A stretch of DNA of 64,000 nt from NCBI RefSeq assembly GCF_036511935.1, contig NZ_AP028878.1:806001-870000 (forward strand), given 5' to 3'. Below the pieces are notes generated by a model. It searched no databases, was not told the origin of the DNA, and saw only the letters and a program-made list of their open reading frames with translations. The position numbers were made by a program, and so were the translations under genes. Origin of the DNA: Marinobacter nanhaiticus D15-8W. GTDB lineage: Bacteria > Pseudomonadota > Gammaproteobacteria > Pseudomonadales > Oleiphilaceae. This document shows positions 54,266 through 63,994 of this stretch, in pieces (position 1 is the stretch's first letter; each line of letters starts with the position of its first letter).

Positions 54266-54739
54266 GTGAGCGGATACAGCTTTGCAGGCGGCAGTCCCGC
54301 GCCGGCGGAACCGGTGACGCTGACCAATGTGGCTTTTTTCCCGGACATCGACACAGGCGAGTTTTTAACGCTTTACCGGATCCCGACTGAGATCGACGCC
54401 CAGATCATCGAGCACCAACTGTTGCAGGCGATGACACGAACCAATCACAGCCTTCAGACCTGGCGCGCAACACAGGAAAGCGAGGGGCACACCGCGCTAT
54501 CGGATGTACCAGCGGAGAGCCTGGGCAATGAGTCGGAACTCGTCCGCCTCTACAAACGCGCCGTGATGTGCGAGGCGAAAGCCGAGCTGCTGAAAGAGAC
54601 CGAGACGGTGGACCGCCGGGCGGTGGCTGAGAACGCCGCTAAGGCAGGGGAAGAAACGGAAGACAAGTATCGGGAGTTTGCGGCCGAGGCGATCCGGGTG
54701 ATTGCCGGCCTCAATCGGATAGGAGTGGCCCTGATATGA
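54266..54739 (+). CDS. L: Head completion protein (copy 2)
   Basis: Same protein as 18230-18703; the GTG start is preferred for the same reason. Confidence 0.88.
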   Translation: MSGYSFAGGSPAPAEPVTLTNVAFFPDIDTGEFLTLYRIPTEIDAQIIEHQLLQAMTRTNHSLQTWRATQESEGHTALSDVPAESLGNESELVRLYKRAVMCEAKAELLKETETVDRRAVAENAAKAGEETEDKYREFAAEAIRVIAGLNRIGVALI

Positions 54740-55218
54740 GCAAGCTGCAGGCCCTGAGCGATCACCTGGCCGGCCACTTTTCCCAGCTTGGGATCCGCCG
54801 CGAGAACTTCGACAGCTTCCAAGAAAACGGCGAGCTACAGCCCGGCGGCGGAAGCGAAACCGAACTGGGCTGGCACCTGGCAGATTGGAAGTACCGCGCC
54901 GCGCTTGTTTTCGAACGGATCCCGTCAAATTCCGCCGGCCTTCTGCTGGCGCTGGTGCAGGCGTGGCTGAGCGACCACGACCCCGAACGCGAGGATGCCG
55001 GGCTGGATGCCCCCCAGGGTCAGGTGGACATGAACGATGGCAACAAATTCGCTGATCTGGAGCTGACCCTGGACTTTATGGATCCGATTTACCTGGTGGA
55101 AGCCGAGGACGGACCCATTACCTGGCAGGGCCGCCAGTACGAATTCGGCGATTACGACCTGTGGGTTGCAGAGCAGGGCGACGTGACCCACGGCGCTGAT
55201 ACGGATCTGCCGGCATGA
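54736..55218 (+). CDS. R: Tail completion protein R (copy 2)
   Basis: Same protein as 18700-19182. Confidence 0.93.
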   Translation: MSKLQALSDHLAGHFSQLGIRRENFDSFQENGELQPGGGSETELGWHLADWKYRAALVFERIPSNSAGLLLALVQAWLSDHDPEREDAGLDAPQGQVDMNDGNKFADLELTLDFMDPIYLVEAEDGPITWQGRQYEFGDYDLWVAEQGDVTHGADTDLPA

Positions 55219-55892
55219 AACTGACAGTCAGTGTGTCCGGCGATCTGGTGTTGCGTGACCAGCTTGCGCTGTTGCGACTGGATGGCGCTCAGCGCAGGCG
55301 ATACCACCGGCTGCTGGGCAAGGAAGTGGCCCGCCTCAGTCGCGCCCGGATCAAGCGGCAGCAGGACCTGAACGGGCAGCCATGGCCGGGCCGAAAGAAC
55401 GGCCGGCGCAAGATGATGCGCAAGATCATGCGGCCTAAGCACCTGCGCATTGATGCCTCGTCCGAGGCGGTGACGGTCACCTGGCGCAGCCGCTTGATGG
55501 GACAAATTGCCCGCCGGCAGCAGGAAGGGATCCCCGAACGGATGACCGCGAAACGGGCTGAGCGGATCCACGGCCGCCCCGACTACCAGGCCGACGCGAC
55601 GCCTGCGCAGGCAAAGGCGCTGATCCAGTCCGGGTTCCGGGTGTACGCCGGGAAGACCAAGGGCGGAAAGGTGAAGACACGCCGGGTCAGCCAGCGGTGG
55701 ATCCGCGAAAACATGACCCTTGGGCAGGCGGGGCTGGTGCTGCGACTGATCGGGGACCAACCGAGCAAGCAGAGCTGGGATATCCCGCTGCCGGCTCGCA
55801 GCTTCCTGGGACTGACTCCAGACGAGCGGGCCAGTGTGGGCCAGGAAATATTGACGAAGATGACCGACAACGCCCAACGGCGGAGAGGATAA
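55215..55892 (+). CDS. S: Tail completion protein S (copy 2)
   Basis: Same protein as 19179-19856. Confidence 0.92.
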   Translation: MKLTVSVSGDLVLRDQLALLRLDGAQRRRYHRLLGKEVARLSRARIKRQQDLNGQPWPGRKNGRRKMMRKIMRPKHLRIDASSEAVTVTWRSRLMGQIARRQQEGIPERMTAKRAERIHGRPDYQADATPAQAKALIQSGFRVYAGKTKGGKVKTRRVSQRWIRENMTLGQAGLVLRLIGDQPSKQSWDIPLPARSFLGLTPDERASVGQEILTKMTDNAQRRRG

Positions 55893-55896
55893 AACC

Positions 55897-57024
55897 ATGG
55901 CAATCGGACAAGTCACTGTAAGCAACGTGAACCGGATGCAGGGCGGGTTCACGGAAGTGGAGCGCCAGTTCCTTTACATCGGCGCCGGTGCGGCCGGCGC
56001 AAGTGAAGACGCCCTGCTGGCACTGAATGGCGACAGCGATCTGGACGCCTTGCTGGGCGAGACAACCAGCGAGCTCAAAACCCAACTGGAGGCGGCGCGC
56101 TCCAATGCGGGCCAGAACTGGCAAGCCTACGCGATCAACACGACCGGCACGTGGACTGACGCGCTGGACATGGCCTTGGAGCAACCGAACAACCTTGAGC
56201 CGGAGGCGGTGGTGGTCACCACGCCGGTGGTGGATAGCAGCGAAGTGAACGCGGCCTATACCGCTGCGATGGATTCCCTCGCGAGGTATGCGCGTTTTCT
56301 CACGATTCACCTGTGCGTGTCGGGTATCGATTTGGCCATGGAGGAGACCTGGGCCCAGTACACCGCACGGATCAAGCCGATTATCAACGGTGTCGCCGGT
56401 AACCGGGTCTCTGTAACGCCCCAACTCCATGGCAACAACCTTGGCGTAGTCACCGGTCGCCTTTGTAACCGTTCGGTCAGTATCGCGGACAGCCCCATGC
56501 GCGTACGCACGGGCCCGCTGGTCGGTCTGGGTGAAAAACCGGTGGACATCGATGGTAACCCGCTGACCATGGCGCACCTGACAGACCTGGCGCAGTCCCG
56601 CTTTTCAGTACCGCAGACCTATGCGGGCTACAACGGCACGTATTGGGCCGATCACATGATGCTGGATAACGATGGCGGCGATTTTCAGGTGTACGAAAAC
56701 CTGCGGATCCTTGACTACTGCGCTCGTCGTGTTCGCAAGCTGGCGATCGCCAAGATTGCCGATCGAGCCCTCAACAGCACGCCAAAGTCGATCGCCTTTC
56801 ACCAGACCTATTTCGCCCGCCCACTACGCGAGGCAAGCCGGGGCGTGGTGATTGGTGGCGAGCCATTCCCCGCGATGATCCGGGCCCCCGAGGAAGGGGA
56901 TGTGGTGATCAACTGGGTGAGCCGCACAGAGGTTGAGATTTACATTCAGGCGGCCCCCTTCGAGTGTCCGAAAAAGATCGGCGTCTATCTGATGCTTGAC
57001 CTGACCCGTGGGCTGGAAGGCTAA
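55897..57024 (+). CDS. Tail sheath, DUF2586 type (copy 2)
   Basis: Same protein as 19861-20988. Confidence 0.88.
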   Translation: MAIGQVTVSNVNRMQGGFTEVERQFLYIGAGAAGASEDALLALNGDSDLDALLGETTSELKTQLEAARSNAGQNWQAYAINTTGTWTDALDMALEQPNNLEPEAVVVTTPVVDSSEVNAAYTAAMDSLARYARFLTIHLCVSGIDLAMEETWAQYTARIKPIINGVAGNRVSVTPQLHGNNLGVVTGRLCNRSVSIADSPMRVRTGPLVGLGEKPVDIDGNPLTMAHLTDLAQSRFSVPQTYAGYNGTYWADHMMLDNDGGDFQVYENLRILDYCARRVRKLAIAKIADRALNSTPKSIAFHQTYFARPLREASRGVVIGGEPFPAMIRAPEEGDVVINWVSRTEVEIYIQAAPFECPKKIGVYLMLDLTRGLEG

Positions 57025-57057
57025 GCCAGGCCCTGACGCTTTGACGAGGAACGAGCG

Positions 57058-57522
57058 ATGAGCAAACAGCGCATTAACGGCAAGAGCTTTGACTTTTCCC
57101 TGGGGGATCTGGCGGTGCATGCCAACAAATTCACCCTGGATATTACCGACAACACGGCCGTGGCAAAGACGCGCGGCGTACCGGATGGGTACACCGCCGG
57201 CGACGTGGAAGCGTCCGGCGAAATCGAGGTGGACCGCGCAAACCTGAAACTGATCACCGAAGCCGCCCGCAAGGCGGGCAGCTTCCGCAGCCTGGAGCCG
57301 TTCGACGTTACCGGCTATGCCCAGGCCGGTGATGACGAACTGAAGGTGGAGGCATTCGGCTGCAAGTTGACGATCAGCAGCCTGCTGGACGTGGACCCGA
57401 GCAGCGCAGACAAGTCGGTATTCAAGCTGCCGTTCATGGTGACAAGCCCGGACTTTGTGCGCATCGATGGCGTGTCTTATCTCGCCGCCGAGGAAATCGA
57501 ATCACTGAGCGAGTCCAGCTAA
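57058..57522 (+). CDS. Tail tube, DUF2597 type (copy 2)
   Basis: Same protein as 21022-21486. Confidence 0.88.
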   Translation: MSKQRINGKSFDFSLGDLAVHANKFTLDITDNTAVAKTRGVPDGYTAGDVEASGEIEVDRANLKLITEAARKAGSFRSLEPFDVTGYAQAGDDELKVEAFGCKLTISSLLDVDPSSADKSVFKLPFMVTSPDFVRIDGVSYLAAEEIESLSESS

Positions 57523-57532
57523 GGGGTAGGTC

Positions 57533-57937
57533 ATGGCGAAGACTGACTGGAAGAACTTTCAGGACACCGAGCTGCAGTGCCATTGCGGCGAGTGCGGGCC
57601 GGAAACCTGGCGAAAGATAGATCCGGACTTTATGGACAGTGTGCAGGTCCTGCGCGAGCGGCTGGGTTTCCCCTTGCCGATATCCAGCGCCTACCGCTGC
57701 CCCAATCACCCGGACGAGCGGAAGAAAAGCAAACCGGGTAGTCATTCCCGTGGCCTGGCTATTGATCTGCAGGTGAGCGGTGACAAGGCGCTCCGGGTTC
57801 TGGCGGCTGTCATGAGCATGGGTTTTGCCGCCGGCGTCGGGATTGCCCAGAACGGGCCGCATGCTTCCCGGTTCATTCATCTGGATGCGGACAAGCCAAG
57901 CAGCGGCGCCCCCCGTCCATGGCTCTGGAGTTACTGA
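57533..57937 (+). CDS. M15 endolysin (copy 2)
   Basis: Same protein as 21497-21901, with zinc ligands intact. Confidence 0.92.
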   Translation: MAKTDWKNFQDTELQCHCGECGPETWRKIDPDFMDSVQVLRERLGFPLPISSAYRCPNHPDERKKSKPGSHSRGLAIDLQVSGDKALRVLAAVMSMGFAAGVGIAQNGPHASRFIHLDADKPSSGAPRPWLWSY

Positions 57938-57938
57938 C

Positions 57939-58433
57939 ATGGGTGTGCTGAGCAAACTGGGCGATCTGGTCACTGGCGGCCTGGCGAAAGAGGCGATTGA
58001 GGCGATCAAGGACTATTTCCCGCCGGACATGACGCCCCAGCAGCAAGCCGACATGGAACTGGCCCTGCAGAAGGTCGAGCAACGGCGACGCGATTCGGCC
58101 GCGCAGGCTGCAGCAGACGCCGAAGAACGCTTTAACCAACGCATTAAGGCTTTGGAGGGTACCGCTTCTGATCTGAGGACGATTCCGCTGCTGGGCCCCA
58201 TCGTTCTATTCCTGCGGGGGTGCCAGCGGCCGTTGTGGGGCTTCGCAACGCTCTGGCTGGACTGGTGCTGGTTCAGTGCTTGGACACTCACCGATAAGCA
58301 GCAGAGCGCCCTGATTGTGATCAACGTGCTGGTGCTGGGTTTTCTATTCGGCGAACGAACCGTGAAGAACTTGCAGCCCCTGATCGTGCAGGTGTTCGGC
58401 GGGAGTCGGGCAAAAGGAGCGGGCGATGGCTGA
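57939..58433 (+). CDS. 3TM holin (copy 2)
   Basis: Same protein as 21903-22397. Confidence 0.85.
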   Translation: MGVLSKLGDLVTGGLAKEAIEAIKDYFPPDMTPQQQADMELALQKVEQRRRDSAAQAAADAEERFNQRIKALEGTASDLRTIPLLGPIVLFLRGCQRPLWGFATLWLDWCWFSAWTLTDKQQSALIVINVLVLGFLFGERTVKNLQPLIVQVFGGSRAKGAGDG

Positions 58434-58749
58434 CGCCGAACCACAGCGGCCGCTGACCGATGAGGAGCTGCTGTCTATGCGAAACGAATTCCGGGCCCTG
58501 GTTGACCGCTTCGACAAGCACGAAGCCGAGGAAAAACAGAAGTACGACAAGCTGCTGACGATGCAATCGGAGAGCGCGGCAGCGATCAACCGTCTGGCCG
58601 ACGCCACCCACGAAGTGGTGGAAGCCTGGAAGGCGGCCCAGGGGGCTCTGAAGGTCGGGGCCTTACTGGGGCGATTCATGAAATGGCTGACCAGTTTGGC
58701 GGTGATCGGCGGTGCCGTGACCTGGGCTGTTCAGCACGTCACGAAGTAA
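58426..58749 (+). CDS. Tail-anchored lysis-cassette protein (copy 2)
   Basis: Same protein as 22390-22713. Confidence 0.72.
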   Translation: MADAEPQRPLTDEELLSMRNEFRALVDRFDKHEAEEKQKYDKLLTMQSESAAAINRLADATHEVVEAWKAAQGALKVGALLGRFMKWLTSLAVIGGAVTWAVQHVTK

Positions 58750-58777
58750 CGACCAACGAAGCAACAAGGGGTGAACC

Positions 58778-59047
58778 ATGGCCGAGAAAAGCGGCAAGAA
58801 AATCGAACTGGAAGTCGGCGACGCAAGCCTGGCGTTTCGGGTGTCCCTGGAGGATTACCACAACTACCAGAACGCCTTTATGCCCGACAACAAGGTGGCG
58901 CCGAGCGCCAATTTCCTGAAACGCACGGTGGAGTCTGGAAGCAAAGACACGCTGCAGGACTATTTGGAACAGGGACTGACCGTCGAGCTGGCCAGCGCCG
59001 TGGCGTCTGAATTCAAACCGGATTTGGAGATCCGGGTAAAAAAATAA
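58778..59047 (+). CDS. Tail assembly chaperone, short form (copy 2)
   Basis: Same protein as 22742-23011. Confidence 0.88.
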   Translation: MAEKSGKKIELEVGDASLAFRVSLEDYHNYQNAFMPDNKVAPSANFLKRTVESGSKDTLQDYLEQGLTVELASAVASEFKPDLEIRVKK

Positions 59048-59065
59048 ATGCCGGTATAAGCCGGC
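59038..59065 (+). promoter_or_regulatory. -1 frameshift signal (copy 2)
   Basis: Same A-AAA-AAA heptamer and GC stem as 23002-23029. The seven-A run has the same length in both copies. Confidence 0.85.
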
Positions 59066-59235
59066 TGCACGACGACACCGTGGGCCAGTTGTTGGCCCTG
59101 GTTCACAAGCATTTTCCGGGGCGTGATCCGGACCCGGCCGCGATGATCGAGGCGGCCTGGCTGGAGCAGGACCACTGGAAGCGAATGGAAGTAGCGATCG
59201 CCAATGGGATAGCCCGGGCGGTTAACGGTAAGTGA
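59044..59235 (+). CDS. Tail assembly chaperone extension (copy 2)
   Basis: Same 63-codon -1 frame as 23008-23199. Confidence 0.85.
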   Translation: MNAGISRLHDDTVGQLLALVHKHFPGRDPDPAAMIEAAWLEQDHWKRMEVAIANGIARAVNGK

Positions 59236-59249
59236 AGAGAGGAAATTTG

Positions 59250-60005
59250 ATGGTCCGGAAAGTAGTCATCGGTAATGCGACGCTCTACTGCGGTGAAGCG
59301 CTGGAAATCCTACGACAGCTCGAGGCTGAGAGTGTGGATGCAGTTGTGACGGATCCGCCGTACAGCTCCGGTGGACAGTATCGTGGCGATCGGGCCGCAG
59401 GAAGTTGCAGCGCTAAATACCAGCAGACTGGAACCAAGAAGCAATACCCGGAGTTTCTCGGTGAAAACAGGGATCAGCGCAGCTTTGCCATGTGGTCGAC
59501 GCTTTGGCTGACGGCAGCCGTAGAGCTATGTCGATCCGGGGCCCCCGTCTGCACGTTTACTGACTGGCGACAGCTTCCGGTCACCACCGATTACATGCAG
59601 GCCGCCGGCCTGGTTTGGCGCGGGGTTTTGCCTTGGGATAAAACCCCAGCCGTCAGGCCCGTCGCTGGTCGTTTCCGAGCTCAAGCGGAATACGTGGTAT
59701 GGGGGAGCAAGGGGCCGATGCCACTCGACCGACCGGTGAAGTGTCTGCCTGGGGCATACAGCATCCGGCTGGATCCCCGGGAAAAACAGCATATGACCGC
59801 GAAACCGGTGGAGTTGATGAAAAGTATCAATGCCATCTGTGAGCCTGGCGGGGTGATTCTGGACCCCTTTATGGGGTCAGGTACCACGGGGGTGGCGGCG
59901 GTTGAAGAAGGCTTCCGGTTTATAGGTATCGAACGCAGTCCCGAATACTTCGAGATCGCTTGTGAGCGCATCGCATCCGCACAGAGCCAGGCGAAGGCTG
60001 CGTAG
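59250..60005 (+). CDS. DNA methyltransferase (copy 2)
   Basis: Same protein as 23214-23969. Confidence 0.92.
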   Translation: MVRKVVIGNATLYCGEALEILRQLEAESVDAVVTDPPYSSGGQYRGDRAAGSCSAKYQQTGTKKQYPEFLGENRDQRSFAMWSTLWLTAAVELCRSGAPVCTFTDWRQLPVTTDYMQAAGLVWRGVLPWDKTPAVRPVAGRFRAQAEYVVWGSKGPMPLDRPVKCLPGAYSIRLDPREKQHMTAKPVELMKSINAICEPGGVILDPFMGSGTTGVAAVEEGFRFIGIERSPEYFEIACERIASAQSQAKAA

Positions 60006-60020
60006 ATTCAGAGGTAACCG

Positions 60021-61847
60021 ATGAGTGCCGCACTGGAAAAACTGTTCTTCTCAGTTGGGATGCGCGATCAAGTCAGCGGCCCGCTTGGAAAAATAGACAA
60101 ATCGCTGATGAGTGTTCGGCGCTCGGCTTCCGCTGGTTTTCAGGAAATCGCCGGCGGGGCAGTCGGTCTGGCCGGAACCGGTCTGGCGATTAAAAGCATG
60201 ATCCAGCCGGCGATGGAGATGGAACGGGCCATCGGTGAAGTGCGGAGCCTGGGCGTGGCCGACGCCGAGCTCCAGAAGCTGACTGATACCGCGCTGCAGT
60301 TTTCTATCCAGTACGGCAAATCCGCCAAGGACTTCGTGCGCAGCTCCTACGATATCCAATCTGCGATCGCCGGACTTAATAACGGTGAGCTGGCGACCTT
60401 TACCGAATCTTCCAACCTTTTGGCGGCAGCGACCAAGGCCGATGCCGGCACGATCACGTCCTACATGGGGACCATGTACGGGATCTTTTCGCGCCAGGCT
60501 GACGCGATGGGGCGTAGCGAGTGGGTGCAGCAGCTTACCGGCCAAACAGCCGCGGCTGTCCAGATGTTCAAAACGGACGGCCAGAACATGAGCGCAGCAT
60601 TCACTAGTCTGGGCGCGAACGCCCGGGCCGCCGGCGTGGATCTATCCGAGCAGATGGCCATTCTGGGAACGCTGCAAGCCACCATGAGCGGATCCGAGGC
60701 GGGGACGAAATACAAAGCCTTCCTGGCAGGCGTCGGTAATGCCCAGAAAAAACTGGGGCTGTCCTTCACAGACAGCGAAGGCCGGTTGCTGCCCATGATT
60801 CAGATTCTGGAAGAGCTGCAAGGCAAGTTCGGCGACACCCTCAACGTGGCCGAATCCGACGCGCTTAAGTCAGCCTTTGGATCCGATGAGGCTGTGAGCA
60901 TGGTCAAGCTATTGCTTAAGGACACCGGGCGCCTGGCTGGAAGCATCAACGATCTGGGCAAAGTGACCGGCATGGATAAGGCGCGACAGATGGCCAGTGC
61001 CATGGTCGATCCCTACCAGCAATTCAGCGCGGCCGTTGATGCGATCCGCGTCAGCTTTGGCCAGGTGCTGCTACCGGTGATCAACCCGGTTCTGGAGTCG
61101 CTGGCAGAAGGCGGTGCCACGCTGACCCGATGGACACAGCTTTTCCCGAACCTGACCCGCTGGGTAGGACTTGGGGCGATAGGTGTTCTGGGACTGGGCG
61201 CGGCCGTTTCCGCCTTTGCCTTGCTGACGGGCCTAGCCACGCTGGCGACAGCCGGCTGGACAGGTGCTCTGTTGGCTGCCCGTGGCGTGATGTGGATGGT
61301 GAACGCCGGACTCGTAGTGATGCGTGTCATGGCGATCGCCGGCCTGGTAACCGCACTTGTGGGAGCCGTGGGAGTGATGGGCGCAGTCCGGGGCGCAATG
61401 CTGCTATGGCAAGGGGCGATCTGGCTGGTCAATGCGGCGATGTGGGCGAATCCCCTGACTTGGATAGTGGCCGGGATCATCGCCCTGATTGGGGCCGTTG
61501 CGGCAATGATTTACTGGTGGAACGACCTCAAAGCCGCGTTTATGGATTCTGCCTGGGGCCAGGCGCTCATGGCCGTGATTGACGGCATTGTCGGCTGGTT
61601 CAAGGAGCTTGGCAGCATCTTCGACTGGGTGATTGAAAAACTGGAAACGATCCCCGGCATCGATTTCGGCGATAGCACAGTGCCCGCCCTCGAGCAGGGC
61701 CGGCAACTGAATGTGCCAGCCGGTGGCGTAGCCGCCCAGGCGGGAGGCGGGAACCGTTCGGCCAATTACGGCGATGTGTATATCAACAGCAGCCAGCCAA
61801 TGGGACCGGCCGAGCTGGAAGAGTGGTCAATGATGGAGGCCGGATAA
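60021..61847 (+). CDS. Tape measure protein (copy 2)
   Basis: Same protein as 23985-25811. Confidence 0.93.
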   Translation: MSAALEKLFFSVGMRDQVSGPLGKIDKSLMSVRRSASAGFQEIAGGAVGLAGTGLAIKSMIQPAMEMERAIGEVRSLGVADAELQKLTDTALQFSIQYGKSAKDFVRSSYDIQSAIAGLNNGELATFTESSNLLAAATKADAGTITSYMGTMYGIFSRQADAMGRSEWVQQLTGQTAAAVQMFKTDGQNMSAAFTSLGANARAAGVDLSEQMAILGTLQATMSGSEAGTKYKAFLAGVGNAQKKLGLSFTDSEGRLLPMIQILEELQGKFGDTLNVAESDALKSAFGSDEAVSMVKLLLKDTGRLAGSINDLGKVTGMDKARQMASAMVDPYQQFSAAVDAIRVSFGQVLLPVINPVLESLAEGGATLTRWTQLFPNLTRWVGLGAIGVLGLGAAVSAFALLTGLATLATAGWTGALLAARGVMWMVNAGLVVMRVMAIAGLVTALVGAVGVMGAVRGAMLLWQGAIWLVNAAMWANPLTWIVAGIIALIGAVAAMIYWWNDLKAAFMDSAWGQALMAVIDGIVGWFKELGSIFDWVIEKLETIPGIDFGDSTVPALEQGRQLNVPAGGVAAQAGGGNRSANYGDVYINSSQPMGPAELEEWSMMEAG

Positions 61848-62222
61848 ATGAGCCTGCAGGCGCCAGAAGGCGCGAAGTACATCGACCTGCTGATCAGGGG
61901 CGACGACCTGGCGCTGGATCCGGCCGGGGTGCCGGAACTGGTCTGGGATCGGGATAGCATCGCCCAGGACATCAAGCACGCAATCCGCGAGAGCGGGTAC
62001 CTCGTCGAGATGGTGGCCGAGCGGTCACGCGATCGCCGGCGGCTGCTGATGCAGAAGATCCGACTTCTGTTGGAAGACGATCTGCGCATTGTACCGGGCA
62101 CGGTCGAGATTGAGCCGTTGTTGCCCGGCTTCCCCAAGGACGAGGGTCGCTGGGGACTGGTGGCGCAAACCCGTGAATTCGGTGCTGTGGATCTGGACTT
62201 ATCGCAACTGGTGACGACATGA
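61848..62222 (+). CDS. DUF2590-type protein (copy 2)
   Basis: Same protein as 25812-26186. Confidence 0.82.
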   Translation: MSLQAPEGAKYIDLLIRGDDLALDPAGVPELVWDRDSIAQDIKHAIRESGYLVEMVAERSRDRRRLLMQKIRLLLEDDLRIVPGTVEIEPLLPGFPKDEGRWGLVAQTREFGAVDLDLSQLVTT

Positions 62223-63424
62223 CGGAACTGAATCTGGACAACCTGAACCGCCAGGAGAAGGAGTTTAAAGCAGCTCTGGATCAAGCAGGGGTACCAACGA
62301 GTGCGGCGGCACTGGAGTCGCAGTTTCAGACTATCGCGGACAATGAGGGCGTGCCGTTTTCCAATGATTCGGCGTATTCGCCGTTCTGGCGGATGACGCG
62401 GGCCCTGGTAACCAAGCCTGTCCTTTGGTTACTGGCCTATCTGGTTCGGCACCTGATGCCGCAGACGTTCGTCAAGCTGGCGACCGGATCCATGCTGGAG
62501 CTGCTGGCCTGGACGTTCGATATTGAGCGCAAGCCGGCGGCAAAGCTGACGGGCACGCTCACGTTTACCCGCGCATCCAGCAGTGGGGCGCTGATGGTAG
62601 CGAAGGGCACTTGGGTGCGCACGGTGGCGATCAATGGCACTACCTACCGCGTGCGGGTCACCGCAGACTCCAGTTTTGCAGATGGCGAAACGACGCTGCA
62701 GGCACCGGTCGAGGCGGAACTGGCCGGGAGCGCCTACAACCTGGCCGGCGGATACTTCACGGTTCTGGAAGAACCGATAGATGGCGTTACGTCTGTCACC
62801 AACGCCAGCGACTGGATCACGACGCCCGGAGCCGAGGAGGAAAGCGACGACGCCATGCGGCTGCGTGTTCGCAACCAGTTCAGCGCGGTAAACCAATACC
62901 ACACGGATGCCGTTTACCGCTCCATGATCGCAGAGCAGATCGGGATCGATCCTGATCGGATCTATTTTGACCATTCAGCCCCGCGCGGTCCCGGATCGGC
63001 CGACGCCTATGTGCTTTTCGATACAGGGACACCTTCGCAGTCTTATCTGGATCCGGTGAACACCTATATCACCGATGAGGGCAACCACGGGCATGGGGAC
63101 GACCTGCAGGTGAAAGCCATGCCCGAGCAGGTCGAGGATGTGGCCGGGACATTTATCTATCCCAGTACGCTGACGGCCGCAGAGCTCACGCTGCTGCAGG
63201 CTGATGTTGAACAGTTCATCCGGGCCGCATTCCGCGAAAACAGCGATTACAGCCCGTCGCGGACTTGGCCGTTCAATCGATTCAGCTTTTCGAAACTGTC
63301 CCAGGAGTTGCATGCCCAGTTTGCGGTCCTCGTTTCGATTAGCTGGGGGCAGCCCGACATTGTGACGGAACTGGCGGTGGCCCGGCTGGGGACGCTGGCC
63401 CTTACGTGGACGATGGAGGCGTAA
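62219..63424 (+). CDS. J: Baseplate J-like protein (copy 2)
   Basis: Same protein as 26183-27388. Confidence 0.94.
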   Translation: MTELNLDNLNRQEKEFKAALDQAGVPTSAAALESQFQTIADNEGVPFSNDSAYSPFWRMTRALVTKPVLWLLAYLVRHLMPQTFVKLATGSMLELLAWTFDIERKPAAKLTGTLTFTRASSSGALMVAKGTWVRTVAINGTTYRVRVTADSSFADGETTLQAPVEAELAGSAYNLAGGYFTVLEEPIDGVTSVTNASDWITTPGAEEESDDAMRLRVRNQFSAVNQYHTDAVYRSMIAEQIGIDPDRIYFDHSAPRGPGSADAYVLFDTGTPSQSYLDPVNTYITDEGNHGHGDDLQVKAMPEQVEDVAGTFIYPSTLTAAELTLLQADVEQFIRAAFRENSDYSPSRTWPFNRFSFSKLSQELHAQFAVLVSISWGQPDIVTELAVARLGTLALTWTMEA

Positions 63425-63428
63425 GGGC

Positions 63429-63977
63429 ATGAGCAGCAACGAATCACCTATACGGCCGCGCCTGGCGCTGACTTTTTGGCAGGCGTTGGGCGGTATGCAG
63501 GCACTGCGGCGCGCAGCCGATCGTTGGTGGGATTTGGTGCAGACGTGGCTGGAATGGCCGATGCAGCAGCTTGATGCGGACACCGCGCCGCTGGCAATCC
63601 TCAACCTGCTGGCCTGGGAGCGGGACATAACGCGATTCACCGGTGAACCAGACTGGCTCTACCGCAAGCGCGTGAAATACGCCTATCTCAACAGTGCCGA
63701 TGCCGGCAGCGTGGCGGGCTTCAAACGAATACTGCAGCGGCTGGGTGTGGGATATGTCGAGATCGAGGAACGGCGCCTCGATCGGGACTGGGACATTATC
63801 GTGCTGCGATTGACGGACAGCCAGCTGGGTGAGAACCCCGAGCTGCTGGACATTATCCGGCAAATGTACGGGCGAACCTGCAGGCGATACGAGTTTGAAG
63901 TGGTAACGCCGGTGTCTGTGGGCGCTGCCGCGCCTGAATTCTCAAACGTCTGGGATTACGCCCGGGCAGAGCTGTAA
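63429..63977 (+). CDS. I: Tail protein I (copy 2)
   Basis: Same protein as 27393-27941. Confidence 0.92.
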   Translation: MSSNESPIRPRLALTFWQALGGMQALRRAADRWWDLVQTWLEWPMQQLDADTAPLAILNLLAWERDITRFTGEPDWLYRKRVKYAYLNSADAGSVAGFKRILQRLGVGYVEIEERRLDRDWDIIVLRLTDSQLGENPELLDIIRQMYGRTCRRYEFEVVTPVSVGAAAPEFSNVWDYARAEL

Positions 63978-63994
63978 CGAGGAAAGGAACGATC